Positions 54,542 to 62,806 of a stretch of DNA of 64,000 nucleotides are shown in pieces. Location of the stretch: the NCBI RefSeq assembly GCF_022829585.1, contig NZ_JAKSYC010000138.1, positions 1-64,000 on the forward strand, read 5' to 3'. Within the stretch, counting starts at the first letter, position 1; each line of letters opens with the position of its first letter. Under the pieces are notes generated by a model, which was given only the letters and a program-made list of their open reading frames with translations, made no database searches and was not told the origin of the DNA. Source of the DNA: Methylobacterium sp. J-026 (GTDB lineage: Bacteria > Pseudomonadota > Alphaproteobacteria > Rhizobiales > Beijerinckiaceae). The translations under genes were made by a program, and so were the position numbers.

Positions 54542-54569
54542 GGAGCATCCCCTGCAAGGATGGATTGCG
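54542..54569 (+). promoter_or_regulatory. Hairpin covering the serC ribosome-binding site
   Basis: CATCC (54546-54550) pairs with GGATG (54558-54562), burying the AAGGA ribosome-binding site in the loop and stem, 8-9 bases before the serC ATG. The region upstream (54400-54540) has further GC-rich stem potential. A serC leader RNA is known in Alphaproteobacteria; whether this is one needs a covariance-model check. Confidence 0.35.
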
Positions 54570-55739
54570 ATGACCAGCCGCCCCGCGCAGCGCCCGCGCG
54601 TGCCCCATTTCTCCTCCGGCCCCTGCGCCAAGCGCCCCGGCTGGACCCCCGCCGCCCTCGCCGACGCCGCCCTCGGCCGCTCGCATCGCTCGGCCCTCGG
54701 CAAGGCCAAGCTCGGCCGGGCCATCGACTTGACGCGGTCGGTCCTGCAGGTGCCCGCCGATTACCGCATCGGGATCGTGCCGGCCTCGGACACCGGCGCC
54801 GTCGAGATGGCGATGTGGACGATGCTGGGGCCGAGGCCGGTCGAGGTCGCCGCCTGGGAGGCCTTCGGCAAGGAGTGGGTCACCGACGCGCTGAAGCAGC
54901 TCAAGATCGATCCGCGCATCCACCAGACGCCCTACGGCGTCCTGCCGGATCTCGCGGCGATCGACACGCAAGGCAGCGACGTGGTCTTCACCTGGAACGG
55001 CACCGCGGCCGGCGTGAAGGTGCCCGACGGCGACTGGATCGCCGCCGGCCGTGCCGGGCTGACGATCTGTGACGCCACCTCGGCGGCCTTCGCGCAGCCG
55101 CTCCCCTGGGACAAGCTCGATGTCGTCACCTTCTCCTGGCAGAAGGTGATGGGCGGCGAGGCGGCGCACGGCATGCTGGTGCTCTCGCCCCGGGCGGTCG
55201 CGCGCCTGGAGGGCCACACGCCGGCCTGGCCGCTGCCGAAGGTCTTCCGCCTCACCAAGGATGGGAAGCTGATCGAGGGCATCTTCAAGGGCGACACGAT
55301 CAACACGCCGTCCATGCTGGCGGTCGAGGATTACCTCGACACCCTCGACTGGGCGGTGCGGATCGGCGGCCTGCCGGCGCTCCATGCCCGGGCGGACGCG
55401 AATGCCAAAATCATCTACGATTGGGTGGCGCGCACGCCCTGGATCGCACCGCTGGCGGTCGATCCGGCGACCTACTCGAACACCGGCGTCTGCCTGGTGA
55501 TGGCCGATCCGGACGTGCTCGCCCGGGGCGACGCGGCGGTCTCGGCCTTCGCGGCCGGGATGGTCGAGCGCCTCGACCGGGAGGGCGTCGCCCTCGACAT
55601 CGGCGCCTACCGCGACGCCCCGGCGGGCCTGCGGATCTGGTGCGGCGCCACGGTGGAGACGGCGGATCTCGAAGCGCTGACGCCCTGGCTCGACTGGGCC
55701 TTCGCCGAGGAGAAGGCGGCGCTGGCCAAAGCGGCGTAG
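54570..55739 (+). CDS. serC: Phosphoserine aminotransferase
   Basis: PLP enzyme of serine synthesis, transaminating 3-phosphohydroxypyruvate, 389 residues. In serine-cycle methylotrophs serine metabolism is central. The alphaproteobacterial long form begins PHFSSGPCAKRPGW; the PLP lysine is in FSWQKVMGGEAAHGM, with GIVPASDTGAVEMAMW and ICDATSAAFAQPL contributing to the cofactor site. The ATG at 54570 is chosen for this N-terminus; the frame opens earlier, but upstream sequence is not protein-like. No serA follows in the window. Confidence 0.96.
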   Translation: MTSRPAQRPRVPHFSSGPCAKRPGWTPAALADAALGRSHRSALGKAKLGRAIDLTRSVLQVPADYRIGIVPASDTGAVEMAMWTMLGPRPVEVAAWEAFGKEWVTDALKQLKIDPRIHQTPYGVLPDLAAIDTQGSDVVFTWNGTAAGVKVPDGDWIAAGRAGLTICDATSAAFAQPLPWDKLDVVTFSWQKVMGGEAAHGMLVLSPRAVARLEGHTPAWPLPKVFRLTKDGKLIEGIFKGDTINTPSMLAVEDYLDTLDWAVRIGGLPALHARADANAKIIYDWVARTPWIAPLAVDPATYSNTGVCLVMADPDVLARGDAAVSAFAAGMVERLDREGVALDIGAYRDAPAGLRIWCGATVETADLEALTPWLDWAFAEEKAALAKAA

Positions 55740-55854
55740 GACCGTTCGCTTTGCCGTACCAACCGGGGTCGCGGATACGCGACCCCGTATTCGAGAGGGT
55801 CTTGTCGCGTCCCTCGATTCGCGCGATGCCTGGGCGCGCTTCAGGAACCTCGCC

Positions 55855-56082
55855 ATGACACGCCACGCCGTCGTCCGCTGTGCCTGGGATCCGGACGCGG
55901 CGGTCTGGTACGTCTCCGAAAGTGACGTCCCGGGCCTCGCTACGGAAGCCGAGTCGCTTGAGGGACTCAGGCGCAAGCTCCCGGGGATGATTCAAGATCT
56001 GCTGGAAGACCTGCAGGACGGGGATCTCGACGTTGACCTCATCGCCTACGCGCATGATCGTGTGCGCGTCGGGGCGGCGTGA
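55855..56082 (+). CDS. hicB: HicB-type antitoxin (DUF1902)
   Basis: 75-residue antitoxin of a HicAB-type module, DUF1902 variant: a partial RNase H-like fold with CAWDPDAAVWYVSESDVPGLATEAESLEGLRRKLPGMIQDLLEDL, the standard pattern. No DNA-binding tail is evident. It precedes hicA with a 4-base GTGA overlap. Since the toxin is dead (see the pseudogene), the antitoxin is now a solitary remnant. Confidence 0.88.
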   Translation: MTRHAVVRCAWDPDAAVWYVSESDVPGLATEAESLEGLRRKLPGMIQDLLEDLQDGDLDVDLIAYAHDRVRVGAA

Positions 56083-56273
56083 CAGATTATACGCCCGATC
56101 TCTAGAACCTGCTCCGTGCCAGCGGTTACCGATTCTTCCGCATGGGTCGCGGCGACCGTGAGATCTGGCAGCACGCGGAGACCGGCCGCAAGGTCGTCGT
56201 CGATGGCAGCATCAAATCCCGTCATACGGCAAACGGCGTCCTGAAGCAGGCCGGCCTTCCGAAGGCATTCTGA
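56079..56273 (+). pseudogene. hicA: hicA toxin, inactivated by an amber stop and loss of the catalytic histidine
   Basis: The 65-codon frame overlapping the hicB stop reads VTDYTPDL, TAG, NLLRASGYRFF, RMGRGDREIWQHAETG and ends in IKSRHTANGVLKQAGLPKAF, plainly a HicA-type mRNA interferase. Codon 9 (56103-56105) is TAG. The usual G-x-G-[SD]-H-E-I-W motif is GRGDREIW, with the catalytic His replaced by Arg. Restart at the ATG at 56142 would give only a 43-residue fragment lacking the first strand. Both changes remove toxicity. Confidence 0.88.
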
Positions 56274-56365
56274 GAGCCTGTTCGACGAAGGCGGCGTATC
56301 CTGGCGCGTGCGCTGAAGGATCGGCCGCACCGCGATCGTACGGTCAAACACGTGCCTCCCCAAAC

Positions 56366-56398
56366 AAAAAACCCCGGCCCACGCGGAGCCGGGGTTTT
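56366..56398 (-). terminator. Rho-independent terminator of amtB
   Basis: On the left-reading strand: stem CCCCGGC/GCCGGGG with a 9-base loop, then six T (six A at 56366-56371 as given). It lies 42 bases beyond the amtB stop. Four T follow on the other strand as well, so it may work in both directions. Confidence 0.88.
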
Positions 56399-56439
56399 CC
56401 TCTGGAGGACGCGGCCCCGCAGGGCCGCGCCGGTCGCTC

Positions 56440-57939
56440 TCAGTAGTTGTAGGCGCGCTCGCCGTGATCGGCGATGTCGAGCCCCTCGCGCTCCTCCTCC
56501 TGCGTCACCCGCAGGCCGATGGTCAGGTCGACCAGCTTGTAGAGGATCGCCGAGCCGACGCCCGACCACAGCAGGGTCAGGCCGACCGCTTCGGCCTGCA
56601 CGATGAACTGGCTCATCATGTCGTAGGCGCCGACCACCATCTCGCCCGGCTTGGTGGAGTAGTCCGGGATGCCGACGCCGCCGAGGTTCGGATCGACCAG
56701 GATGCCCGTCGCCAGGGCGCCCAGGATGCCGCCGACGCAGTGCACGCCGAACACGTCGAGCGAGTCGTCGTAGCCGATGGCGTTCTTCACCGTGGAGCAC
56801 ATCACGAAGCAGACCACGCCGGCGACGAGGCCGAGCACGATCGAGCCCATCGGGCCGGCGAAGCCCGAGGCCGGGGTGACGGCCACGAGGCCGGCGATCG
56901 CCCCCGAGACCATGCCGAGCAGCGACGGCTTGCCCTTGAGCGCCCACTCGGCGAAAAGCCACGCCACCGCGGCCGCGCAGGTCGCCACGAAGGTGTTGAG
57001 CATCGCCAGCGCGGTGGTGCCGTTGGACTCGAGGTTCGAGCCGGCGTTGAAGCCGAACCAGCCGACCCAGAGCAGCGAGGCGCCGATCATCGTCATGGTC
57101 AGCGAGTGCGGGGCGAGCAGGTCGCGGCCGTAGCCGATCCGCTTGCCGAGCATCAGGCATCCGACGAAGCCCGCGATCCCGGCGTTGATGTGCACCACGG
57201 TGCCGCCGGCGAAGTCGAGGGCGCCCTTCTGGAAGAGGAAGCCGGCATCCTTGTTGACGGCGTCGAGGGCCGCCTGCGCGGTCGCCTTCGAGGCATCGTC
57301 GGTGGCGGCGGCCAGCGCCTTGGCGGCGTTGCCGACGGCATCCGGGCCGCCCCAGTACCAGACCATGTGGGCCATCGGGAAGTAGATGAGCGTGACCCAG
57401 AGGATCATGAACACCACCAGCGCCGAGAACTTCATCCGCTCGGCGAAGGCGCCGACGATCAGCGCCGGAGTGATCATCGCGAACGTCATCTGGAAGCAGA
57501 TGTAGACGTATTCGGGGATCACGACGCCGTTGGAGAAGGTCGCCACGGTGGAGTTCGGGTCGACGCCCTTCAGGAACGCCTTCGAGAATCCGCCGACGAA
57601 GTCGTTGATGCCGGCGCCGTTGGTGAAGGCGAGGCTGTAGCCGTAGAACACCCACAGCAGGCCGACGATCGCCACGATGGCGAAGACCTGGGTCAGGACC
57701 GAGAGCATGTTCTTGGTGCGCACGAGGCCGCCGTAGAACAGGGCCAGGCCGGGAACGCTCATCATCAGCACCAGGGCCGAGGAGATCAGCATCCAGGCCG
57801 TGTCGCCCTTGTTGGGGATCGGGGACGGCGGCGGCGCCGCGGCTTCGGGTGTCGGCGTCTGTGCGAGGGACGGCTCGATCAGGATGGCGGCGATGGCCGC
57901 CCCTCCCAAGCCGAGCATGAGGGCGTGACGAAGTTTCAT
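56440..57939 (-). CDS. amtB: Ammonium transporter AmtB
   Basis: Trimeric ammonium channel, 499 residues with an N-terminal signal peptide (MLGLGGAAIAAILIEPSLAQ) and eleven membrane helices. Landmarks: GDTAWMLISSALVLMMSVPGLALFYGGLVR, the periplasmic and pore residues in VHINAGIAGFVGCLML, twin histidine region IGYDDSLDVFGVHCVGGILGALATGI, and a C-terminal tail EEEREGLDIADHGERAYNY that binds GlnK. The ATG at 57939 is chosen; the frame runs further upstream into the glnK region, where it is not family-like. It follows glnK by about 80 bases. Confidence 0.97.
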   Translation of the reverse strand: MKLRHALMLGLGGAAIAAILIEPSLAQTPTPEAAAPPPSPIPNKGDTAWMLISSALVLMMSVPGLALFYGGLVRTKNMLSVLTQVFAIVAIVGLLWVFYGYSLAFTNGAGINDFVGGFSKAFLKGVDPNSTVATFSNGVVIPEYVYICFQMTFAMITPALIVGAFAERMKFSALVVFMILWVTLIYFPMAHMVWYWGGPDAVGNAAKALAAATDDASKATAQAALDAVNKDAGFLFQKGALDFAGGTVVHINAGIAGFVGCLMLGKRIGYGRDLLAPHSLTMTMIGASLLWVGWFGFNAGSNLESNGTTALAMLNTFVATCAAAVAWLFAEWALKGKPSLLGMVSGAIAGLVAVTPASGFAGPMGSIVLGLVAGVVCFVMCSTVKNAIGYDDSLDVFGVHCVGGILGALATGILVDPNLGGVGIPDYSTKPGEMVVGAYDMMSQFIVQAEAVGLTLLWSGVGSAILYKLVDLTIGLRVTQEEEREGLDIADHGERAYNY

Positions 57940-58019
57940 GGGCACGTGGCTCCCGGTCGTGATTCGTATCGTTTCAAGGAAGTCGGGGGTCTGCGGGCCC
58001 GGGCGCACCGGGCCGCGGA

Positions 58020-58358
58020 TCAGAGGGCGTCGGCGTCGGTCTCGCCGGTCCGGATGCGCACCGCCTTCTCCAGCGGCATCACGAAGATCTTGCCGTCGCC
58101 GATCTGGCCGGTGCGGGCGGCCCCCGCGATGGCGTCGATGACGCTCGAGGTCAGATCCGAGGCGACGGCGACCTCGATCTTCAGCTTGGGCAGGAAGCTC
58201 ACGGCATATTCGGCGCCGCGGTAGATCTCGGTATGGCCCTTCTGCCGGCCGTACCCCTTCACCTCCGTCACCGTCAGGCCGTGGACGCCGATTCCGGTGA
58301 GCGCGTCGCGCACCTCCTCGAGCTTGAACGGCTTGATGATGGCCATCACGATTTTCAT
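58020..58358 (-). CDS. glnK: Nitrogen regulatory PII protein GlnK
   Basis: 112-residue PII signalling protein that senses 2-oxoglutarate and ATP and closes AmtB when nitrogen is ample. The T-loop GYGRQKGHTEIYRGAEYAVSFLPK includes the uridylylated tyrosine 51; the nucleotide region TGQIGDGKIFVMPLEKAVRIRTGETD is canonical. The ATG at 58358 gives the standard N-terminus MKIVMAIIKPFKLEEVRDAL. First gene of the glnK-amtB operon, with a candidate sigma-54 promoter upstream. Confidence 0.97.
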   Translation of the reverse strand: MKIVMAIIKPFKLEEVRDALTGIGVHGLTVTEVKGYGRQKGHTEIYRGAEYAVSFLPKLKIEVAVASDLTSSVIDAIAGAARTGQIGDGKIFVMPLEKAVRIRTGETDADAL

Positions 58359-58469
58359 GGGCGACGCCCCCTTCGCAGTCCGTGGGAACCGTTGCCGACG
58401 CCCGATCCGCGCGACGACCCGGCCGGGGTCGTCCGCAGGCTCGGGATGGCCCGCGGTTGAACGTCGCCA

Positions 58470-58485
58470 TTCAAGGACTATGCCA
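58470..58485 (-). promoter_or_regulatory. Candidate sigma-54 promoter of glnK-amtB
   Basis: Left-reading strand TGGCATAGTCCTTGAA: GG and TTG elements spaced like -24/-12 sites (TGGCAy-N5-TTGmw), with an A in place of the usual C in the -12 box. Located 111-127 bases upstream of the glnK ATG. A 10-bp palindrome CACGTACGTG (58604-58613) further upstream could bind an activator such as NtrC, though it is not a close consensus match. Confidence 0.45.
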
Positions 58486-58654
58486 CGCAAGCTTGGCCGG
58501 GAACCTTTCCGCCCCGGCCATTTCTGCCCATGGATTAGCCGCCGCGGATCAGATCACGCGCAGCCGCCGGCGCCGAAATGCACATCAAGCGGGCAATTTG
58601 CCCCACGTACGTGCATGATTCCGTGCCGTTGCCGGACACGGGCAACGCGGCATC

Positions 58655-59554
58655 TTAATCCGCGTGGGGACGGATAAGCCCCTCCTGCGCGACCGAGGCC
58701 ACGAGATTTCCGGCGCGGTCGAAGATTTGGCCACGGGCGAATCCCCGGGCGCCGCCCGCCACAGGGCTGTCCTGCGCATAGAGCAGCCAATCGTCGATCC
58801 TGACCGGCCGGTGGAACCAGAGCGCGTGGTCGAGGCTCGCCGCCTGGATGGTGGGATCGAAGACCGAACGCCCGTGCGGGATCAGCGACACGTCGAGCAG
58901 GGTCATGTCGGAGGCGTAGGCCAGCACGGCCCGGTGCAGGGCCGGATCGTCCGGCAGGGCGGCAGCGGCGCGCAGCCAGACGTTGAACACCGGCTCGGGC
59001 GGCAATCCGCCCCCCCCGGCGGGGACGTACCGGTTCAGGTCGACGGGACGCAGGGCGATCGGCCGCGCCCGGCCGAAATAGGCGGCGATCGCCTCCGGCA
59101 TGCCGCTGCCGCCGGCCGCCGCGAGGGCCTGGCCGTCGAGGAGCCCCTCCGGCCCCGCCACCGCGGGCATCGCCGGCTGGTGGACGAAACCGTCCTCCGC
59201 CACCTGATAGGAGACCGTGGTGGCGAAGATCGCCCGCCCGCGCTGGATCGCCTTGACCCGGCGGGTGGTGAAACTCCGGCCGTCGCGGATGCGCTCGACC
59301 TCGTACACGATGGGCGTGCGGGGATCGCCGGGCAGCATGAAGTAGGCGTGGAGCGAGTGAACCGGGCGGTCGTCCGGCACCGTCCGGGTGGCGGCGACCA
59401 GCGCCTGCGCCACCACCTGGCCGCCGAAGACCCGCCGCCAGCCGGTCTTCGGGTTCTGACCGCGGAACAGGTCGGTCTCCAGCCGCTCCAGGTCGAGGAT
59501 GGCGATCAGCTCTGCGACGGCATCGGTCATCGCGTCGGTGTTGGCGTCGGTCAT
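58655..59554 (-). CDS. tesB: Acyl-CoA thioesterase II (TesB)
   Basis: Double-hotdog acyl-CoA thioesterase, 299 residues. Conserved regions: LERLETDLFRGQNPKTGWRRVFGGQVVAQAL, the middle VHSLHAYFMLPGDPRTPIVYEVERIRDGRSF and, in the second hotdog, SLDHALWFHRPVRIDDWLLYAQDSP, which holds the catalytic Asp. ATG at 59554 follows the common N-terminus pattern; a frame to 59641 is longer but starts outside family sequence. In methylotrophs the enzyme can release acids from ethylmalonyl-CoA or PHB-cycle intermediates. Divergent from the UbiH-like gene. Confidence 0.95.
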   Translation of the reverse strand: MTDANTDAMTDAVAELIAILDLERLETDLFRGQNPKTGWRRVFGGQVVAQALVAATRTVPDDRPVHSLHAYFMLPGDPRTPIVYEVERIRDGRSFTTRRVKAIQRGRAIFATTVSYQVAEDGFVHQPAMPAVAGPEGLLDGQALAAAGGSGMPEAIAAYFGRARPIALRPVDLNRYVPAGGGGLPPEPVFNVWLRAAAALPDDPALHRAVLAYASDMTLLDVSLIPHGRSVFDPTIQAASLDHALWFHRPVRIDDWLLYAQDSPVAGGARGFARGQIFDRAGNLVASVAQEGLIRPHAD

Positions 59555-59655
59555 GACCCGCGGGGTTTCCGTTCGTTGTGCGCGTGCGACATAGGCCTTT
59601 CGGACGAACCAATCCACGCGTCCCGCCCGCGGGATGCACACCGGAGATCCGCCCC

Positions 59656-60921
59656 ATGACGGCCGAGACGCCCCGCCCCGGAAGCCGCAGCCTCCTGATC
59701 GCCGGCGGCGGCCTGCCCAGCCTCGCCCTGGCGCTGGCCCTCAAGCAGGCCCACGGCCCGGCTTTGGCCGTGACGGTGATCGATCCGGGGGCCGCCGATC
59801 CGGCCCGGCACCGCGGCCGCGCCTACGCGGTGGCGGCGGGCGGCCGGCGGATGCTGGAGCGGCTCGGCGTCTGGGACCGGGTCTCGGTCGCGGCCGAGCC
59901 GATCACCGAGATGGTGATCAGCGACAGCCGCCTGGCCGACCCGGTGCGGCCCACTTTCCTCACCTTCGGCCGGGAGGCGGGGGACGACCGGGACGACGGC
60001 GCGCCCTTCGCCCATATGGTCGAGGCCGAGCCGCTGGCCGCGGCCCTGGCGGAGGCCTGCCGGGCCACGGGGGTGGGCTTCGTCACCGCTGGGGTCGAGC
60101 GCGCGGTGCCGGACGGCGCGGCGATCCGTGCGGCGCTGACGACCGGCGACAGCCTGCGGGGCGACCTGCTGGTGGCCGCCGACGGCGCGCGCTCGCGCCT
60201 GCGAGAGGCCGCGCGGATCGGCTGGGTCGGCTGGTCCTACCCGCAGGTCGGCATCGTGGCGACCATCGGCCATGCCCGGCCGCACGGGGGACGCGCGGTC
60301 GAGCATTTCCTGCCCTCGGGCCCCTTCGCGATCCTGCCGCTGCGGGACGGAGGGACCCTGGGCCATCGCTCCTCCATCGTCTGGACCGAACGGTCCGACG
60401 AAGCCGACGCTCTGCTGTCGGGGGAGCCCGACGAGGTGCTGGCCGAGATCGAGCGCCGCTTCACCCTGGATCTCGGGGCCCTCGCGCTGGAACACGGGCC
60501 GAGCCGGCACCCGCTGGCCTTCGGCCTCGCCCGGGCCTACCGCGCCGAGCGCCTCGCCCTGCTGGGCGACGCCGCCCACGTGATCCATCCGATCGCCGGG
60601 CAGGGACTCAATCTCGGCCTCGCCGATGCCGCCGCGCTGGCCGAGGCGGTGACCGGTGCGCTGCGCCTCGGCCTCGACCCCGGCGGTCCCGACGTGCTGC
60701 GCGCCTACGAGCGCGCCCGGCGCTTCGACAGCTTCGCCATGGCGGCGGCCACCGATGGGCTGAACCGGCTGTTCTCGAACGACGCGCTGCCGCTGCGGAT
60801 CGCCCGCGACCTCGGCCTCGGCATCGTGGACCGGCTGCCGGGGCTCAAGCGGTTCTTCATCGGCGAGGCCGCCGCCGCCCGCGGCTCGCGGCCGCGGCTG
60901 ATGCGGGGGGACGGGCTGTAG
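59656..60921 (+). CDS. UbiH/UbiF/Coq6-family FAD monooxygenase
   Basis: Flavoprotein hydroxylase of ubiquinone synthesis, 421 residues. The FAD dinucleotide motif is LLIAGGGLPSLALALALK; the second motif GDLLVAADGARSRLRE and third LLGDAAHVIHPIAGQGLNLGLADAAAL complete the class A monooxygenase signature. Which ring position it hydroxylates is not clear from sequence, so UbiH, UbiF or UbiI-type assignment is left open. The ATG at 59656 is chosen; the frame to 59578 adds no family sequence. Confidence 0.9.
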   Translation: MTAETPRPGSRSLLIAGGGLPSLALALALKQAHGPALAVTVIDPGAADPARHRGRAYAVAAGGRRMLERLGVWDRVSVAAEPITEMVISDSRLADPVRPTFLTFGREAGDDRDDGAPFAHMVEAEPLAAALAEACRATGVGFVTAGVERAVPDGAAIRAALTTGDSLRGDLLVAADGARSRLREAARIGWVGWSYPQVGIVATIGHARPHGGRAVEHFLPSGPFAILPLRDGGTLGHRSSIVWTERSDEADALLSGEPDEVLAEIERRFTLDLGALALEHGPSRHPLAFGLARAYRAERLALLGDAAHVIHPIAGQGLNLGLADAAALAEAVTGALRLGLDPGGPDVLRAYERARRFDSFAMAAATDGLNRLFSNDALPLRIARDLGLGIVDRLPGLKRFFIGEAAAARGSRPRLMRGDGL

Positions 60922-61002
60922 GGGGCGACACGCCGGTGCGGATGCGTGCCGTTCGGATGCATCGTCCGGTCGAGGGACGGGGCAGTCCGGAGCCGGCGGG
61001 CG

Positions 61003-61052
61003 CCCTCCCCCCTCTGCGGGCGCGGGTGGCCCCTGCCTCAGCAGGGGTCGGG
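61003..61052 (+). repeat. Dispersed GC-rich repeat, copy 1 of an inverted pair
   Basis: Starts CCCTCCCCCCTCTGCGGG, contains GGGTGGCCCC and ends CAGGGGTCGGG. Its reverse complement aligns with the copy at 61148-61192 over almost the whole length, differing mainly in loops. The half element CCCTCCCCCCT-TGCGGG recurs near 30742. Confidence 0.75.
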
Positions 61053-61147
61053 CCGGAACGTCGTCCCGCAAGAGGGGAACCCGGCTTCCGAAGAAGGCAG
61101 TGCAGATGTGACGGCTTGCGCCCTATCCTGCACCGTCGCTCCCCTCT

Positions 61148-61192
61148 CCCGACCCCCTTCGGGGGCCACCCTCCCCCGCAGAGGGGGGAGGG
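61148..61192 (-). repeat. Dispersed GC-rich repeat, copy 2 of an inverted pair
   Basis: Starts CCCGACCCCCTTCGGGGG, contains GGCCACCC and ends CCGCAGAGGGGGGAGGG, the reverse complement of copy 1. Internal palindromy (CCCCCTTCGGGGG) gives it a hairpin of its own, like REP or BIME elements. Confidence 0.75.
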
Positions 61193-61251
61193 AGAGGCGC
61201 GGGTTTGGCCGTTGCGTGCATCCGTGCGCCTCGTCACTCAGAGAGCATCGG

Positions 61252-62787
61252 TCAGGCCGCCGCCTCCGCCCGGCGCTCCGTGATCCAGCGCGTCGCCTCG
61301 GCCCGGGGGGCGACCACGTCGATGTCGGTGCGCAGCTGCGGGCTGTAGGCCGGATCCTCCGCCAGCACGTCGTTCCAGCGGCGCAGGAAGCGCGCGATCT
61401 GCGGGCCCGGGGCGAAGCTCGCCTGCCGCGAGGCGCTCTCGTGATGCGCCATCTCGGCGAACGGCGTGTAGACGATCCGGTAGCCGAGCTGGCGCAGCTT
61501 CAGGCACAGGTCGACGTCGTTAAAGTCGAGGGCGAAGTCCGCGTCGAACCCGTTGACCGCCTCCAGCACCGCCTTGCGCGTGGCGAAGAGCGCGCCGGTC
61601 ACCGCCGAACAGTCGCGCTGGGTGAGCGCCCAGTCGCCATAGGTCGGCTCGGCCGCATCCCGGTTGTACCAGGGATGGGCGAAGACATCGAAGATGCCGC
61701 CGGTCATGCCGGCGTGCTGCAGATTACCGTTCGGGAACAGCAGCCGGCCGCCGACGCCGCCGACGCCGCGGTCCAGGGCGAAGGTCAGGAGCGCCTCGAT
61801 CCAGCCCGGCCGGCGCACCACCAGGTCATCGTTCATGAGGATGACGAGGTCGGTCTCGGCGGCCCGCCAGAGCAGGTTCATCTTGGCGGCGTAGTTGAAC
61901 GGCTCCCCCGGCGCCCGGGTCGTGAGCAGGCGGGTCACCCGGAAGCGGTCGTTGCGACCGCGGTAGATCGCGTCGTTGTCCGTATCGTCGCCGATCAGCA
62001 CATGGATCCGGTCGGCCGGGTAGGTGCTGCGGCCGAGGCTGTCGAGGAGGTTGATCACGTGCGGCTTGGCACCGTCCAGCACCCGGCCGTCATCGTCCTT
62101 CGGACGGCTCTGGTTGGTCGGCACCACGAGGGTGACGGCCGGCCGCGCGTCGAGGCTCCGGCGGATCTCCAGCGTGTCGGGCGTCAGCCCCGGGGTCGCG
62201 CGCAGGGGCACGCCGGTCGTCTCGAACCAGCGGTCCAGGGCGTGGCCGCGGGCCGTGCGGGTCGCCTTCGGGCGCTCCAGCGGCGAGGCGATCAGCGTCT
62301 CGGGGATGCGGTCGATCCCGATCCCCGCGGAGATCGCCCCGAGCAGGAACCGGAACCAGGCGGCGCTGCCGTGGCGCAGGCCGAATTCGGGGCCGATTCC
62401 CGTCAGGACCGAGGCGCGGATCAGGAGCGGGAAGCCGATATAGTCGTCGGCCATCAGCAGGGCCGGGTTGAAGGCCGGCTTGCAATGGACGCTCCGGACC
62501 TGACCCGCACCGTCCACCACGGCGTCGTCGCCGTAGAAGATGCCGATATCGGGCCGCGCCGCCATCGCGGCCGTGAGATGCGCCACGAGGGCGGGGTGCA
62601 GCTCGGAGGCCGCGGGCGCTACGAACAGAGCCCGGCAGGCCGGCAATTGCCCGGCGGCAACCTGGCCGAGCCGGCGCTCGTCGACGGGGCGGAACTGCGC
62701 GTCGAGGGGCAGCGGCAGGATCGCGTCCGGCCACGGACACGCCCCCCAGGAGGCCGACGGGGCCGGGACCGGTTTCTTCTTCAGCAA
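61252..62787 (-). CDS. Glycosyltransferase family 2 protein
   Basis: Large glycosyltransferase, 511 residues from a TTG at 62787 that has GGAGACG just upstream; other start codons upstream lie inside the preceding gene. The N-terminal part has FYGDDAVVDGAGQVRSVHCKPAFNPALLMADDYIG; the C-terminal GT-A domain runs from VTLVVPTNQSRPKDDDG through MNDDLVVRRPGWIEALL to FALDFNDVDLCLKLRQLGYRIVY. The architecture matches the two transferases at 14.6-18 kb, so this strain carries several related surface-glycan enzymes. It follows the next glycosyltransferase on the same strand by 19 bases. Confidence 0.87.
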   Translation of the reverse strand: MLKKKPVPAPSASWGACPWPDAILPLPLDAQFRPVDERRLGQVAAGQLPACRALFVAPAASELHPALVAHLTAAMAARPDIGIFYGDDAVVDGAGQVRSVHCKPAFNPALLMADDYIGFPLLIRASVLTGIGPEFGLRHGSAAWFRFLLGAISAGIGIDRIPETLIASPLERPKATRTARGHALDRWFETTGVPLRATPGLTPDTLEIRRSLDARPAVTLVVPTNQSRPKDDDGRVLDGAKPHVINLLDSLGRSTYPADRIHVLIGDDTDNDAIYRGRNDRFRVTRLLTTRAPGEPFNYAAKMNLLWRAAETDLVILMNDDLVVRRPGWIEALLTFALDRGVGGVGGRLLFPNGNLQHAGMTGGIFDVFAHPWYNRDAAEPTYGDWALTQRDCSAVTGALFATRKAVLEAVNGFDADFALDFNDVDLCLKLRQLGYRIVYTPFAEMAHHESASRQASFAPGPQIARFLRRWNDVLAEDPAYSPQLRTDIDVVAPRAEATRWITERRAEAAA

Positions 62788-62806
62788 GGGTCGCGTCTCC
62801 GGGGCG

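Larger units (their letters stand above)
60922..61251. other. Intergenic region filled with a repeat doublet
   Basis: No gene. The convergent ends of the monooxygenase and glycosyltransferase genes are separated by two GC-rich repeats in opposite orientation (61003-61052 and 61148-61192), listed separately. Together they could form a long hairpin that stops transcription from both sides. Confidence 0.7.
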
